Shown piece by piece: positions 5,961 to 6,120 of a stretch of DNA of 6,120 bases. A program made the position numbers and the translations under genes. Each line of letters begins with the position of its first letter. Positions within the stretch are counted from its first letter, which is position 1. Under the pieces are notes generated by a model, which saw nothing but the letters and a program-made list of their open reading frames with translations, was not told the origin of the DNA and made no database searches. This stretch comes from Betaproteobacteria bacterium. Lineage in GTDB: Bacteria > Desulfobacterota > Desulfovibrionia > Desulfovibrionales > Desulfovibrionaceae. Where the stretch lies: the NCBI GenBank assembly GCA_009778295.1, contig WRKB01000226.1, positions 1 through 6,120 on the forward strand, given 5' to 3'.

Positions 5961-6120
5961 AGCCGGCTGTTGTCTTTGTCGCCACCTACGACACCAAGGG
6001 GGGCGAATCCGAGTACATCAAAAATAAAATTCTGGAGCATGGCGCTTCCTGTCTGACCATTGACGCAGGCGTGGGTAAAAACCCGGCCATCGCCGCCAAC
6101 GTCACGCTTGCGAACCTGTG
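5957..6120 (+). CDS. UPF0261 / Tm-1-like ATP-binding family protein, N-terminus only (runs off window)
   Basis: Only the first 54 residues are present; the frame is open to the window edge. ATG 5957 overlaps the permease stop and has GGAGGGG (5944-5950) upstream. The start, VVFVATYDTKGGESEYI, then IKNKILEHGASCLTIDAGV, matches the pattern of the UPF0261 family: a beta strand, T-x-DTKG-E (10-17), an amphipathic helix and a second strand ending in ID-x-GV (35-39). This family is related to the N-terminal domain of the tomato Tm-1 resistance protein, which binds ATP. The bacterial function is not established. As the fifth gene of the cluster, tightly coupled to a sugar-type importer, it is likely to act on the imported compound or a derivative (inference). 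The gene should be about 400 residues long. I am fairly sure of the family from this short piece, but not certain. Confidence 0.75.
   Translation, partial: MKPAVVFVATYDTKGGESEYIKNKILEHGASCLTIDAGVGKNPAIAANVTLANL

Noticed and set aside
1..6120. CRISPR array, tRNA, rRNA, riboswitch or complete insertion sequence
   Set aside because: I looked and saw no regularly spaced repeats, cloverleaf-like segment, long structured leader, or transposase with terminal repeats.

Overview
The window reads as chromosomal DNA of a Gram-negative, moderately GC-rich bacterium. The style of the integrase remnant and of the toxin-antitoxin pair recalls Desulfovibrio/Bilophila-type sulfate reducers. That assignment is recognition from memory, not a search, and should be held loosely. 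All supported genes are on the + strand.

Left part (1-1366) is accessory DNA. It opens inside a tyrosine-recombinase (phage/island integrase) gene that keeps part of its DNA-binding N-terminal half but stops at 443, before any catalytic domain. A 277-base AT-rich spacer follows, carrying three separate pairs of short tandem repeats. It ends in a strong sigma70-type promoter with two abutting 10-bp dyads between its -35 and -10 boxes. This promoter drives a toxin-antitoxin pair: a RelE/HigB (Gp49-like) toxin gene that appears broken by a one-base deletion near 762, and an intact XRE-type helix-turn-helix antitoxin.

Right part (about 1480-6120) is a transport/catabolic operon. A near-consensus -35 and a 13-bp GT-N3-AC type dyad at 1516-1528 precede a GntR/FCD-family regulator (1569-2294). 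Then come a two-domain sugar-type ABC ATPase (2354-3865) and two different RbsC-like permeases (3862-4884 and 4893-5960). The last gene starts at 5957 and runs off the right edge; its N-terminus looks like the UPF0261/Tm-1-like ATP-binding family. The three junctions from the ATPase to this last gene are a 4-base ATGA overlap, an 8-base gap and another ATGA overlap, so these four genes are almost certainly co-transcribed and translationally coupled.

Working model (inference): the GntR/FCD protein senses a small organic acid or sugar-derived ligand and represses the operon. The importer, a two-domain ATPase with a heterodimeric membrane channel, takes up an unidentified carbohydrate-like substrate. 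The Tm-1-like protein acts on it or on a derivative inside the cell. No periplasmic binding protein is visible; it should lie further downstream or elsewhere. The pairing of a CUT2-type importer with a Tm-1-like protein of unknown bacterial function is the part of the window most likely to be an undescribed pathway.
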